Shown one piece after another: positions 27,822 through 36,131 of a DNA stretch of 64,000 bases; the stretch's first letter is position 1, and each line of letters starts with the position of its first letter. This DNA is from Stigmatella aurantiaca (GTDB lineage Bacteria; Myxococcota; Myxococcia; Myxococcales; Myxococcaceae). The position numbers and the translations under genes were made by a program. A model generated the notes under the pieces. It saw only the letters and a program-made list of their open reading frames with translations. It was not told the DNA's origin and ran no database searches. The DNA lies in contig NZ_FOAP01000007.1 of NCBI RefSeq assembly GCF_900109545.1, forward strand, positions 186,001 to 250,000. Direction: 5' to 3'.

Positions 27822-29166
27822 AGAGACGCTGTGGGCCAAGGGCCTGGCGCTGGACACCATCATCCATGGCTTCACCGTCGGGGATGACCCGCAGGTGGAC
27901 CTGGCGCTCGCCCCTCACGACGCGCTCGGCAGCGCCGCCCATGCCCGGATGCTGGCGCGCGTGGGGCTCCTGTCCGAGGCGGACATGCGCGCCCTGGTGA
28001 CGGCCCTGCGCGCGCTCCACGACGAGGCGCGGGTGGGCGCGTTCACCATCCGCCCGGAGCAGGAGGACGGACACACCGCCCTGGAGGCCGCCCTCGTCGA
28101 GCGCGTGGGCGAGCCCGGCCGCCGCATTCACCTGGGCCGCTCGCGCAATGATCAAGTGCAGCTCGCCCTGCGGCTGCTCCTGCGCGAGGAGGTGCTGGTG
28201 CTCGGCGCGCGCACGGCGGAGCTGGCCGGTGCGTTCCTGGACTTCGCCCAGGCGCACGCGGACAAGCCGATGCCCGGCTACACGCACATGCGGCGGGCCA
28301 TGCCCAGCACGTTCGGGCTGTGGGGCGCCGCCTTCGCCGAGGCGCTGCTGGAGGAGCTGGAGGCCCTGAAGGGGCTGTGGGCGCGCGTGGACCGCTGCCC
28401 CCTGGGCGCCGCCGCGGGCTTCGGCGTGCCGCTGCCCATCGACCGGGAGTATGTCGCCTCGCTGCTCGGTTTCTCCCGCGTGCAACGCAGCCCCATCGAT
28501 GTCCAGAACAGCCGAGGGCGTCTCGAGACGGCGGCGCTCTCGTGGGGGTGCTCCATCGCGGGAGGCCTGGAGAAGTGGCTGTGGGACCTGGCGCTCTTCA
28601 CCACCGAGGAGTTTGGCTTCCTGGCGCTGCCGGACGCCTTCACCACCGGCTCGTCCATCATGCCGCAGAAGAAGAACCCGGACGTGGTGGAGTTGGCGCG
28701 GGGCCGGTGCCGGGAGCTGCGCGGCATGGCCCGTCAGGTGGAGGAGATCGCCAGCGGCCTGCCCTCCAGCTACCACCGCGACTTCCAGCTGCTCAAGCGC
28801 CCCACCCTCACGGCCCTCACCTCCCTGCGCGAGCTGCTGGAGGTCTCCACGCGCCTGGTGCCCGCGCTGCAGATCCGCGCCGAGGCGGCGGCCCGGGCGT
28901 GCGACGACACGCTGTACGCGGCCCACCATGCCTTCACGCTCGCCGGGCGCGGCCTGCCGTTCCGGGATGCCTACCGCGAGGTGGCCCAGCAGCTCGCCGG
29001 CGGCACCTTCCAACCGGACCGGGCCGCGCTGACCGCCACCCACCTGGGCGGCGCCGGCAACCTGGGCCTGGAGCAGGCCCGCGCCGAGCTGGACGCCTCG
29101 CGTGCCTGGCTCACCGACACCCACCGTGCGCTCGCCGGTTGTGCCGAGCGCATCTGGCACCCCTGA
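27814..29166 (+). CDS. argH: Argininosuccinate lyase
   Basis: A 450-residue member of the fumarase/ASL superfamily that splits argininosuccinate into arginine and fumarate. It contains 'HLGRSRNDQVQLALRL', 'PGYTHMRRAMPSTFG' and the signature 'GSSIMPQKKNPD' with the catalytic Ser loop. The start is taken as GTG 27814, inside the end of argE (8-nt overlap), because family similarity begins soon after; no ATG is available nearby. argG follows after 22 bp. Confidence 0.95.
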   Translation: MAEETLWAKGLALDTIIHGFTVGDDPQVDLALAPHDALGSAAHARMLARVGLLSEADMRALVTALRALHDEARVGAFTIRPEQEDGHTALEAALVERVGEPGRRIHLGRSRNDQVQLALRLLLREEVLVLGARTAELAGAFLDFAQAHADKPMPGYTHMRRAMPSTFGLWGAAFAEALLEELEALKGLWARVDRCPLGAAAGFGVPLPIDREYVASLLGFSRVQRSPIDVQNSRGRLETAALSWGCSIAGGLEKWLWDLALFTTEEFGFLALPDAFTTGSSIMPQKKNPDVVELARGRCRELRGMARQVEEIASGLPSSYHRDFQLLKRPTLTALTSLRELLEVSTRLVPALQIRAEAAARACDDTLYAAHHAFTLAGRGLPFRDAYREVAQQLAGGTFQPDRAALTATHLGGAGNLGLEQARAELDASRAWLTDTHRALAGCAERIWHP

Positions 29167-29188
29167 CCCTCGAAGGAATCGAAATCTC

Positions 29189-30379
29189 ATGAGCAAGAAA
29201 CCCGTGGTGCTGGCCTTCTCCGGCGGTCTGGACACCTCCTTCTGCGTCGTCTACCTGCGCGAGCAGGGCCACGCCGTCACCACCGTCACCGTGGACACCG
29301 GCGGCTTCTCGGCCGACGCCCTCAAGCGCATGCCCGAGCAGTCGGCGCGCCTGGGCGCCGTCGCCCACCACACGGTGGATGGCCGCGCGCTGCTCTTCGA
29401 CAGCTACCTGCGCCACCTGCTCGCCGGCAACGTGCTGCGCGGCCAGGCCTACCCCCTGAGCGTCTCCGCCGAGCGCGTCTGCCAGGCCACCGAGGTGGTG
29501 CGCATGGCGCGTCAGGTGGGCGGCCAGGCCCTGGCCCACGGCTCCACCGGCGCCGGCAATGATCAGATCCGCTTCGATGTGGCCTTCCGCGCCCTGGCGC
29601 CGGACCTGGACCTCATCACCCCCATCCGCGACCTGTCCCTGAGCCGGGCCCAGGAGATGACCTACCTGGCCGAGCGCGGCTTCTCCATGCCCGCCAAGAC
29701 GGCGGCCTACTCCGTCAACGAGGGCATGTGGGGCACCTCCGTGGGCGGCAAGGAGACGCACGACTCCTGGAGCGCGCTGCCGGAGGCCGCCTACCCGGGC
29801 GGCGTGGTGCCCAGCGACCTGGCGCCCCGCACGCTCGTGGTGGGCTTCGACAAGGGCCGGCCGGTGTCGCTGGACGGCAAGGCGCTGTCCCCGGTGGAGA
29901 TCATCGCCGAGCTGAACACCGTGGGGCAGCCCTACGGCGTGGGGCGCGGGGTGCATCTGGGCGACACCATCCTGGGCATCAAGGGCCGCGTGGGCTTCGA
30001 GGCGCCCGCGGCGGTGATGCTCATCACCGCGCACCGGGAGCTGGAGAAGCTGGTGCTCTCCGGCAAGCAGCTCTTCTGGAAGGAGACGCTGGGCAACCTC
30101 TACGGCACGCTGCTGCACGAGGGGCACTTCTTCGATCCGCTGGCGCGTGACTTGGAGGCCTTCCTCACCTCCTCGCAGGAGCGCGTCACGGGTGACGTGC
30201 GGCTGACGCTCCAGCCGCGCGCGCTGTTGGTGGAAGGCGTGCGCTCGCCCTACTCGCTCATGGACGCCAAGGTGGCCAGCTACGGCGAGGCCAACCACAT
30301 GTGGACGGGCGCCGAAGCCGCGGGCTTCGCCAAGGTGTATGGCGTGGCACAAACCCTGGCCCTCAAGGTGAAGTCATGA
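29189..30379 (+). CDS. argG: Argininosuccinate synthase
   Basis: A 396-residue ATP-dependent ligase that joins citrulline and aspartate. The PP-loop 'LAFSGGLDTSFCVVYL' lies at the N-terminus. Other conserved segments are 'AHGSTGAGNDQIRFDVAF', 'TPIRDLSLSR', 'YSVNEGMWG' and 'GIKGRVGFEAPAA'. Length is normal. ATG 29189 is chosen; the frame runs upstream into argH. Its stop overlaps the start of the P-loop gene by 4 nt. Confidence 0.96.
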   Translation: MSKKPVVLAFSGGLDTSFCVVYLREQGHAVTTVTVDTGGFSADALKRMPEQSARLGAVAHHTVDGRALLFDSYLRHLLAGNVLRGQAYPLSVSAERVCQATEVVRMARQVGGQALAHGSTGAGNDQIRFDVAFRALAPDLDLITPIRDLSLSRAQEMTYLAERGFSMPAKTAAYSVNEGMWGTSVGGKETHDSWSALPEAAYPGGVVPSDLAPRTLVVGFDKGRPVSLDGKALSPVEIIAELNTVGQPYGVGRGVHLGDTILGIKGRVGFEAPAAVMLITAHRELEKLVLSGKQLFWKETLGNLYGTLLHEGHFFDPLARDLEAFLTSSQERVTGDVRLTLQPRALLVEGVRSPYSLMDAKVASYGEANHMWTGAEAAGFAKVYGVAQTLALKVKS

Positions 30380-31440
30380 AGGTACACGTCGACAAGGTGG
30401 GCAGCGTCACCCGCAACCTGCGGCTGGGCCGGACCGTGAGCCTCACCACCGATATCCAGGCGGTGGAGGGCGCGGTCATCGCCGCGCGCATCCACGGCGA
30501 GAAGTCCGTCTACAACCAGCTCGAGGACGTGCACGGGCGGCTGGTGACGCTGCACGGCGGGGACATCGTCGTCGGGGCGCTCGGCCACCGCAACGCGCTG
30601 CACGGCTACGAGGGCGTAGTGCCCGAGAAGGTGGAGGCCGGCCAGCGGCTGCACGTGCTCAACATGGGCGGCGTCATCGGCCAGTGCACCTCGCACAACC
30701 CCGGCGTGGGCACCCCGTTCGAGGCGGAGGTGCTCGGCCAGGTGCTCGTGTTCCCCGAGTTCCAGTCCCGCACGGGCCAGCCGGCCCACATCCGCGCCGG
30801 CGCACTCCGCGGCTCGGAGAAGCCGGTGACGGTCCCGGTGGTGTACGTGGTGGGCACCTGCATGAACGCGGGCAAGACGTACGCCGCGTGCGCGCTGGTG
30901 CGCCGGCTCTCCCAGGCGGGCTACCGCGTGGGCGGCGCCAAGCTCACGGGCGTGTCGCTCATGCGCGACACGCTGAGCATGCGCGATTCGGGCGCCGAGG
31001 TGGTGATGGACTTCACCGACGCGGGCACCGTGTGCACCAGCCCCCGGACCGCTTCCCAGGTCTCCCGCATCATCCTGTCCGAGCTGGCGGCCGCCGAGGT
31101 GGACGTCATCGTCGCGGAGACGGGCGACGGCATCATGGGCGAGTACGGCGTGCAGTCGATCCTCGCCGACCCGGGCCTGCGCGGCCTGGGCAGCTCCTTC
31201 ATGCTCTGCGCCAATGATCCGGTGGGGGCCTCCGGCGGCGTGCGTCACCTGAAGGAGACGTACGGCATCACCGTGGACGTGGTGGCCGGTCCCGCCACCG
31301 ACAACGGGGTGGGCATCCGCTTCGTCGAGCGCGAAGTGGGCGTGCCCGCCCGCAATGCCCGCGCGGATGCGGCGGGCCTGGGCAATCTCATCCTGGAGCG
31401 GCTCACGCCCCAGCTTGGTACCGGTCGGAGGAGCGCATGA
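30376..31440 (+). CDS. P-loop NTPase of unknown function inside the arginine operon
   Basis: A 354-residue protein coupled by ATGA overlaps to argG before it and argC after it. The N-terminal 155 residues form a beta-rich domain without a recognised motif ('LVTLHGGDIVVGALGHRNAL', 'LNMGGVIGQCTSHNPG'). A P-loop follows at 160-168 (GTCMNAGKT), then 'GYRVGGAKLTGVSLMRD' and 'VDVIVAETGDGIMGEYG', the layout of SIMIBI-class proteins such as MobB, BioD and CobQ, and more loosely DUF1611 proteins. The strict coupling argues for a role in arginine synthesis, for example in the N-acylation of glutamate that the operon otherwise lacks, but that is a guess. Confidence 0.75.
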   Translation: MKVHVDKVGSVTRNLRLGRTVSLTTDIQAVEGAVIAARIHGEKSVYNQLEDVHGRLVTLHGGDIVVGALGHRNALHGYEGVVPEKVEAGQRLHVLNMGGVIGQCTSHNPGVGTPFEAEVLGQVLVFPEFQSRTGQPAHIRAGALRGSEKPVTVPVVYVVGTCMNAGKTYAACALVRRLSQAGYRVGGAKLTGVSLMRDTLSMRDSGAEVVMDFTDAGTVCTSPRTASQVSRIILSELAAAEVDVIVAETGDGIMGEYGVQSILADPGLRGLGSSFMLCANDPVGASGGVRHLKETYGITVDVVAGPATDNGVGIRFVEREVGVPARNARADAAGLGNLILERLTPQLGTGRRSA

Positions 31441-32507
31441 GTCGGGTTCACGCCTATATCCTGGGGGCATCGGGTTTCGGGGGTGGCGAGTTGCTGCGGC
31501 TGCTGGCCGGGCACCCGTCCGTCGCGGGCATCCGTGCGGTGTCCAAGCCACACGCGGACACCCTGCTCTGGAAGGTGCACCCGCACCTGCGCAGCCTCAT
31601 GGACGGCCACTTCGAGGCCGAGCCGGACTGGAAGTGGCTCACGGACTCGCCGCAGCCGGTGGTGTTCTCCTGCCTGGAGGACGAGGAGCTGGCGCGTCAG
31701 CTCCCCGCCCTGGAGAAGAAGTGGGCCGAGCTGGGGCTCGCCGACCGGATGATCCTCATCGATCTGTCGCCGGACTTCCGGTTGGATCACGCGGGGCGCT
31801 ACGCCGCCACGCATGGCCGCCCCCACCCCACGCCGGAGCTGCTGGAGCGCTTCGTCTACGGGCTCACCGAGTGGCGCCGCGACAAGCTCAAGGGGGCCCG
31901 CCGCATCTCCAACCCGGGGTGCTTCGCCACCGCCGTGCAGCTCGCGCTCTTGCCGGTGGCCGCCACGCCGGGCCTGGGCCTCATCGCCGCCACGGCCGTC
32001 ACGGGCTCCTCGGGCTCCGGGGCGATCCCCGTCGATGTGACGCACCACCCCACGCGCGCCCATGACTTCCGCGCCTACCGGCCGCTGGAGCACCAGCAGG
32101 AGGCGGAGATCGACGTGATGCTCGTGGCGCACAAGGCCTCGCGCCACCGGCTCACCTTCGTGCCGCACTCGGCGCCGCTGGTGCGCGGCATCTTCGCCAC
32201 CGTGCAGTTCGAGTGGCCGGAGACCGCCGGCGGCGTGAGCACCGCGTCCCTCACCACGCAGTACCGCAACTACTACACCGGCTCGCCGTTCATCCGGGTG
32301 GTGGAGGGCAGCCCGCGCCTGGCCTCCGTGGTGGGCAGCAACTTCGTCGACATCGCGGTGGCCACGCGGGGCCGCACCGTGGCGGCGATGGTGGCGCTGG
32401 ACAACCTGGTGAAGGGCATGGCGGGCCAGGCGGTGCAGAACCTCAACGTGGCCCTGGGGCTGCCCGAGGACACCGCCCTGCGGCAAGCCGCGTGCTACCC
32501 CTGCTGA
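31437..32507 (+). CDS. argC: N-acetyl-gamma-glutamyl-phosphate reductase
   Basis: A 356-residue NADP-dependent reductase. The nucleotide-binding loop is 'ILGASGFGGGELLRLL', the catalytic Cys is C162 in 'ISNPGCFATAVQLALLP', and 'TGSSGSGAIPVDVTHHP' and 'HSAPLVRGIFATVQ' are conserved. The presence of argC implies that an acyl-glutamyl phosphate is made in the cell, by the divergent ArgB here or another kinase. It is the last gene of the operon, starting by ATGA overlap. Confidence 0.94.
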   Translation: MSRVHAYILGASGFGGGELLRLLAGHPSVAGIRAVSKPHADTLLWKVHPHLRSLMDGHFEAEPDWKWLTDSPQPVVFSCLEDEELARQLPALEKKWAELGLADRMILIDLSPDFRLDHAGRYAATHGRPHPTPELLERFVYGLTEWRRDKLKGARRISNPGCFATAVQLALLPVAATPGLGLIAATAVTGSSGSGAIPVDVTHHPTRAHDFRAYRPLEHQQEAEIDVMLVAHKASRHRLTFVPHSAPLVRGIFATVQFEWPETAGGVSTASLTTQYRNYYTGSPFIRVVEGSPRLASVVGSNFVDIAVATRGRTVAAMVALDNLVKGMAGQAVQNLNVALGLPEDTALRQAACYPC

Positions 32508-32565
32508 CGTTCACTGCACGGCGAGCCGCAGACAACTCCTGAGGCCGCGGAGGGGGTGTTCGGGC

Positions 32566-32571
32566 TATAAG
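32566..32571 (+). promoter_or_regulatory. Candidate -10 box upstream of hisN-like gene
   Basis: TATAAG in the context GGGCTATAAGCC, 38 bp before the ATG at 32609. It matches the boxes before 8409 and 38575. No convincing -35 is seen. Confidence 0.35.
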
Positions 32572-32608
32572 CCCCCTCCGCCAGCAACACCCGCCCCAGG
32601 AGTGGTGC

Positions 32609-33394
32609 ATGACGACGGAAGCCCCAGGATTGCTACAGGCCGCCGCGGAGGTCGCGCGCAAGTCGGGAGACGTGGCGCTCGAGTTCTTCCGCCGCGGCGT
32701 CACGGTGGACATCAAGAAGGACGGCACCCCCGTGACGGTGGCCGACCGGACCGCCGAGAAGACCGCGCGCGACTGGATCGAAGCCCACTTCCCCGAGGAC
32801 GGCATCCTCGGCGAGGAGTTCGGCGAGACGCGGCCCGGGGCCCGCCGCCGGTGGATCCTGGACCCAATCGACGGAACGAAGACCTTCATCCGGGGCGTCC
32901 CGCTCTGGGGCACCCTGGTGGCGGTCGCAGAGGGGGATCGCATCCTCGCGGGCGCCGCCTACTTTCCCCCGGTGGGGGAGCTGCTCGCGGCCGCGCCCGG
33001 CCAGGGCTGCTTCTGGAACGACAAGCCCGTGCGGGTGTCCGAGCTCGCCGACCTGTCCCAGGCGGTGGTGCTGTGCACGGACGAGCGCTTCCAGGTGCAT
33101 CCGGACCGGGGCGAGCGGTGGCGTGCGCTCGCGGCCCGCTCGGCCATGGCCCGCACCTGGGGCGACTGCTACGGCTACCTCCTCGTCGCGACGGGCCGCG
33201 CCGAGGTGATGGTAGATGAGATCATGTCCCCCTGGGACGCGGCGGCGCTGCAGCCCATCATCGAGGAGGCGGGCGGCCTCTTCACCGACTGGACGGGAAA
33301 GCGCACTGCGTTCGGCGGCAACTCCATCGCGACGAACGCGGCCCTGGCGCAGCAGGTCCGCGAGATTCTGGGCGCCCAGACGCCGCGCCCGTAG
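32609..33394 (+). CDS. hisN: Inositol monophosphatase family phosphatase, probably histidinol-phosphatase
   Basis: A 261-residue Mg-dependent phosphatase of the IMPase fold. Metal ligands are in 'GILGEEFGET', 'WILDPIDGTKTFIRGVPLWG' and 'MSPWDAAALQPIIEEAGG'. 'TKTFIRG' with 'PLWGTLVAV' and 'WGDCYGYLLVATGRAEVM' are typical of HisN-type histidinol-phosphate phosphatases, which complete histidine synthesis. No other his gene is in the window, so inositol phosphatase activity cannot be excluded. A TATAAG box lies 38 bp upstream. Confidence 0.87.
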   Translation: MTTEAPGLLQAAAEVARKSGDVALEFFRRGVTVDIKKDGTPVTVADRTAEKTARDWIEAHFPEDGILGEEFGETRPGARRRWILDPIDGTKTFIRGVPLWGTLVAVAEGDRILAGAAYFPPVGELLAAAPGQGCFWNDKPVRVSELADLSQAVVLCTDERFQVHPDRGERWRALAARSAMARTWGDCYGYLLVATGRAEVMVDEIMSPWDAAALQPIIEEAGGLFTDWTGKRTAFGGNSIATNAALAQQVREILGAQTPRP

Positions 33395-33404
33395 CGAAGG
33401 GCGC

Positions 33405-33995
33405 TCAGCGCTCGGGCGGAGGCGGAGAGGCCTCCCCCGCCGTGTCGCGCGGGGCGGCGGAGCGCTCACCGGCCTTCTCGGCCTCGCGCAGGAACTCCGC
33501 GTATTCGGCCTTCTGGGCCTCCGCGCGCGCCTGGGCCGCCGCGGCGGTCCGCGCCGAGGCCGCGCGCCCACTCACCACCGCCCGGTAGCTCAGGAACACC
33601 CCCAGGGCGAAGGCGAGCAGACGCAGCACCGCGCCCACCCACCCGTCCCATAGCCCCTCCAGGCCGTCCCGCACGAAGTCGAGCGAGAGCACGAAGAACT
33701 CTCCGGAGAGCGCGGCCCCCAGGGCGGTGCTCAGGGGCTTCAGCTCCAGAATGCGCGCGGCGCCGTACGCCAGCAGGGGCAGGGCCGCGAGCACCCACAG
33801 GTTCTGCAGGGCGATGCCGATGAGCAGGCGGGGCAGCTCTCCGGGCAGATCCTCGATGCGCGTGCTCAACCGGTAGGCCAGGGAGACGCTCACCATGGAG
33901 CCGGCCATCAACGACAGGAAGCCGAGCCCCAGGATGAACTGGAAGCGGCGGATACGGACTCGCAGGGGCTCAAGCATTCCGGGGGTGGGGCTCAC
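33405..33995 (-). CDS. Hypothetical membrane protein
   Basis: A 196-residue protein of unknown function with about four hydrophobic segments (near 20-42, 58-80, 88-105 and 118-140). An Ala/Glu-rich, probably cytoplasmic helix and a Pro-rich end follow. The frame opens with GTG 33995; ATG 33977 (MLEPLRVRIRRFQF) is an equally good start. It lies downstream of truA on the same strand, 36 bp away. Confidence 0.72.
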   Translation of the reverse strand: MSPTPGMLEPLRVRIRRFQFILGLGFLSLMAGSMVSVSLAYRLSTRIEDLPGELPRLLIGIALQNLWVLAALPLLAYGAARILELKPLSTALGAALSGEFFVLSLDFVRDGLEGLWDGWVGAVLRLLAFALGVFLSYRAVVSGRAASARTAAAAQARAEAQKAEYAEFLREAEKAGERSAAPRDTAGEASPPPPER

Positions 33996-34031
33996 GCCGC
34001 GAGAGCCTACCGCAAGCCCCCGGGAGCGGCC

Positions 34032-34829
34032 TCAGTCGCCGCCGTCGAAAATGTCCGCTGCGTCCCCCGCCTGGCGAGGAGGCGGACCGTCTCCATAGAA
34101 GACCTCCTCCATGACCAGGCCGTGCGGCGGGGCGGTGGGCCCCGCCCGGGTGCGGTCCTTCGAGGCGAGCACCTCGGCCACCCAGGCCTCGGGCCGGCGG
34201 CCCTTGCCCACCTCCACCAGGGTGCCCACGAGGTTGCGCACCATGTGCTTGAGGAAGGCGGTGCCCTCCACGACGAAGGCCACCGCATCCCCGGCGGTGC
34301 CCTCCACGCTCAACCGGCGCACCTCCCGCACGGCATGCGCCGCCTGGCAGTCCGAGGCCCGGAAGGCGGAGTAGTCATGCCGCCCGAGCAGGGCCGTGGC
34401 GGCGCGGGCCATGGCCTCCACCTGGAGCGGGGCGTAGATTTCCCAGTGGGTGTGGCGGCGCAGCGGCGAGCGGGACGGCAGGTTGCTCACCCGGTAGCGG
34501 TAGCGCTTGCCCCGGGACCAGCGCCGGGGATCGAACTCCGCGGCCACCTCTTCGGCCCGGACCACCGCGATGTCCTCGGGCAGCAGGCCGTTGAGCCCCC
34601 GGTGGTACGCCTTGAGCGGCAGCTGGCGCTCGGTGTCGAAGCACACCACCTGTCCCGTGGCGTGCACCCCGGAGTCGGTCCGTCCCGCGGCCACCACCTC
34701 CACGGGGGCCCCGAGCAGCTTGCCCAGCGCGTCGCCCAGCTCCGCCTGGACGGAGCGGCCGTTGCGCTGCACCTGCCACCCCACGTACCGGGAGCCGTCG
34801 TATTCGATCGTCAGTTTCAGGCGAGGCAT
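34032..34829 (-). CDS. truA: tRNA pseudouridine synthase A
   Basis: A 265-residue TruA, which modifies U38-U40 in tRNA anticodon arms. It opens 'LKLTIEYDGSRYVGWQVQ'. The catalytic Asp is in 'AAGRTDSGVHATGQV'. 'HWEIYAPL', 'DYSAFRASDC' and 'FLKHMVRNLVGTLVEVGKG' are conserved. Length is standard. It follows the kinase gene by 21 bp on the same strand. Confidence 0.96.
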   Translation of the reverse strand: MPRLKLTIEYDGSRYVGWQVQRNGRSVQAELGDALGKLLGAPVEVVAAGRTDSGVHATGQVVCFDTERQLPLKAYHRGLNGLLPEDIAVVRAEEVAAEFDPRRWSRGKRYRYRVSNLPSRSPLRRHTHWEIYAPLQVEAMARAATALLGRHDYSAFRASDCQAAHAVREVRRLSVEGTAGDAVAFVVEGTAFLKHMVRNLVGTLVEVGKGRRPEAWVAEVLASKDRTRAGPTAPPHGLVMEEVFYGDGPPPRQAGDAADIFDGGD

Positions 34830-34850
34830 GGGGACGGACGCGGCAAGGGC

Positions 34851-36089
34851 CTAGCGGTACTTCAACCAGGCCGCGAGGAGCTCCGCCACCATCTTGTTCA
34901 CGGAGACGCCGTTGCGCTGGGCCACCGCCTCCAGCGCGGCGAGCTGCTCCGTGGGCAGTGGAACGCTCAGGAGCCGCTCGGAGAGGTTGCGCTTCTCACG
35001 CAGCGCGGGGGGCCCCACGGGCGCGGGAGGCGGCGCCGGAACCAGCGCGACGGGAGGCAGGGTGGAGGGATCCGACTTCGCCTCCTCCAGCTCCAGCACC
35101 TCCTCCAGCCCGGAGGTCTGCTGCACCAGCCGCCCCTGCTCCGCCTGCATCTCGTCCAGGAAGAGCTGGCGCAGGAAGTTGGAGAGGTGGAGCTGGGTAG
35201 GGGTGAACTCGTAGGCGTTGAGGAAGGCGTCGATGGCCGCGCGCATCTCCGCGGCCGTCTGGTAGCGGCGATCCCGGTCCTTCTCGAGCGCCTTCATCAG
35301 AATGGCCTCGACGGGCTCGGGAATGTCCGCCTTGAAGTAGGACGGGGCGTAGATCTTCCCCTCGGTGATGCTGCGCATCACCGCCACCTCGGACTCGCCC
35401 GTGAAGAGCTTGAAGCCGGTGAGCCACTCGTACAGCGCCACCCCCACCGAGAAGATGTCGCTGCGGCAGTCCACCACCTTGCCCTGGCACTGCTCGGGGC
35501 TCATGTAGCTGATCTTGCCCTTGAGCTCCCCGGAGCGCGTCTCCTCCACCTGGTTGGTGGCCTTGGCGATGCCGAAATCCAGCACCTTCACCATGCCGTC
35601 GAAGGCCACGAAGATGTTCTCGGGCGTCACGTCCCTGTGGACGATGTTCAGCGGGTTGCCGTAGAGGTCCACCTTCCGGTGCGCGTAGTGCAGCCCCGCG
35701 CACACGTCCGAGGCGATCTTCAGCGCGTAGACCATGGGGAACGGGATGCCCAGCGCCTCGGCCTTGGGGATGATGCGCCGCATGTCCCGGCCAAAGATGT
35801 ACTCCATGGCGATGAAGTAGCTCTCGCCAATCTTCCCCAGGTCGTGGATCTGCACGATGTTGGGGTGGTTGAGCTGCGCGGCGAGCCGGGCCTCGTTGAG
35901 GAACATCTTCACGAAGCTGGCGTGCTTGGACAGGTGCGGGCGGATGCGCTTGATGACGACGGGCGTCTCCAGCCCCTCTCCATCCACCTGGTGCGCCAGG
36001 AAGATCTCCGCCATCCCCCCCACCGCGATGCGGTCGATGAGCTGGTACTTGCCGAAACGGCTGGTATCTCGCGAGGCGCCGGTGGACAT
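34851..36089 (-). CDS. Ser/Thr protein kinase with C-terminal ribbon-helix-helix-like segment
   Basis: A 412-residue soluble kinase. The domain spans about 13-280: 'YQLIDRIAVGGMAEIFLA', the Lys in 'VVIKRIRP', 'IVHRDVTPENIFV', 'VLDFGIAK' and 'GKISYMSPEQCQG'. The catalytic Asp and DFG are intact. HRDVTPEN instead of HRDLKPEN is common in myxobacterial kinases. There is no membrane helix. After a Pro-rich linker, the last 40 residues ('LSVPLPTEQLAALEAVAQRN', then 'GVSVNKMVAELLAAWLKYR') resemble a CopG/MetJ ribbon-helix-helix, which would make this a kinase with a possible DNA-binding or dimerisation tail. Confidence 0.88.
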   Translation of the reverse strand: MSTGASRDTSRFGKYQLIDRIAVGGMAEIFLAHQVDGEGLETPVVIKRIRPHLSKHASFVKMFLNEARLAAQLNHPNIVQIHDLGKIGESYFIAMEYIFGRDMRRIIPKAEALGIPFPMVYALKIASDVCAGLHYAHRKVDLYGNPLNIVHRDVTPENIFVAFDGMVKVLDFGIAKATNQVEETRSGELKGKISYMSPEQCQGKVVDCRSDIFSVGVALYEWLTGFKLFTGESEVAVMRSITEGKIYAPSYFKADIPEPVEAILMKALEKDRDRRYQTAAEMRAAIDAFLNAYEFTPTQLHLSNFLRQLFLDEMQAEQGRLVQQTSGLEEVLELEEAKSDPSTLPPVALVPAPPPAPVGPPALREKRNLSERLLSVPLPTEQLAALEAVAQRNGVSVNKMVAELLAAWLKYR

Positions 36090-36131
36090 CGGCCCCGCAC
36101 GATAGCCGATAACCGTGTGACAGCACCGTGA

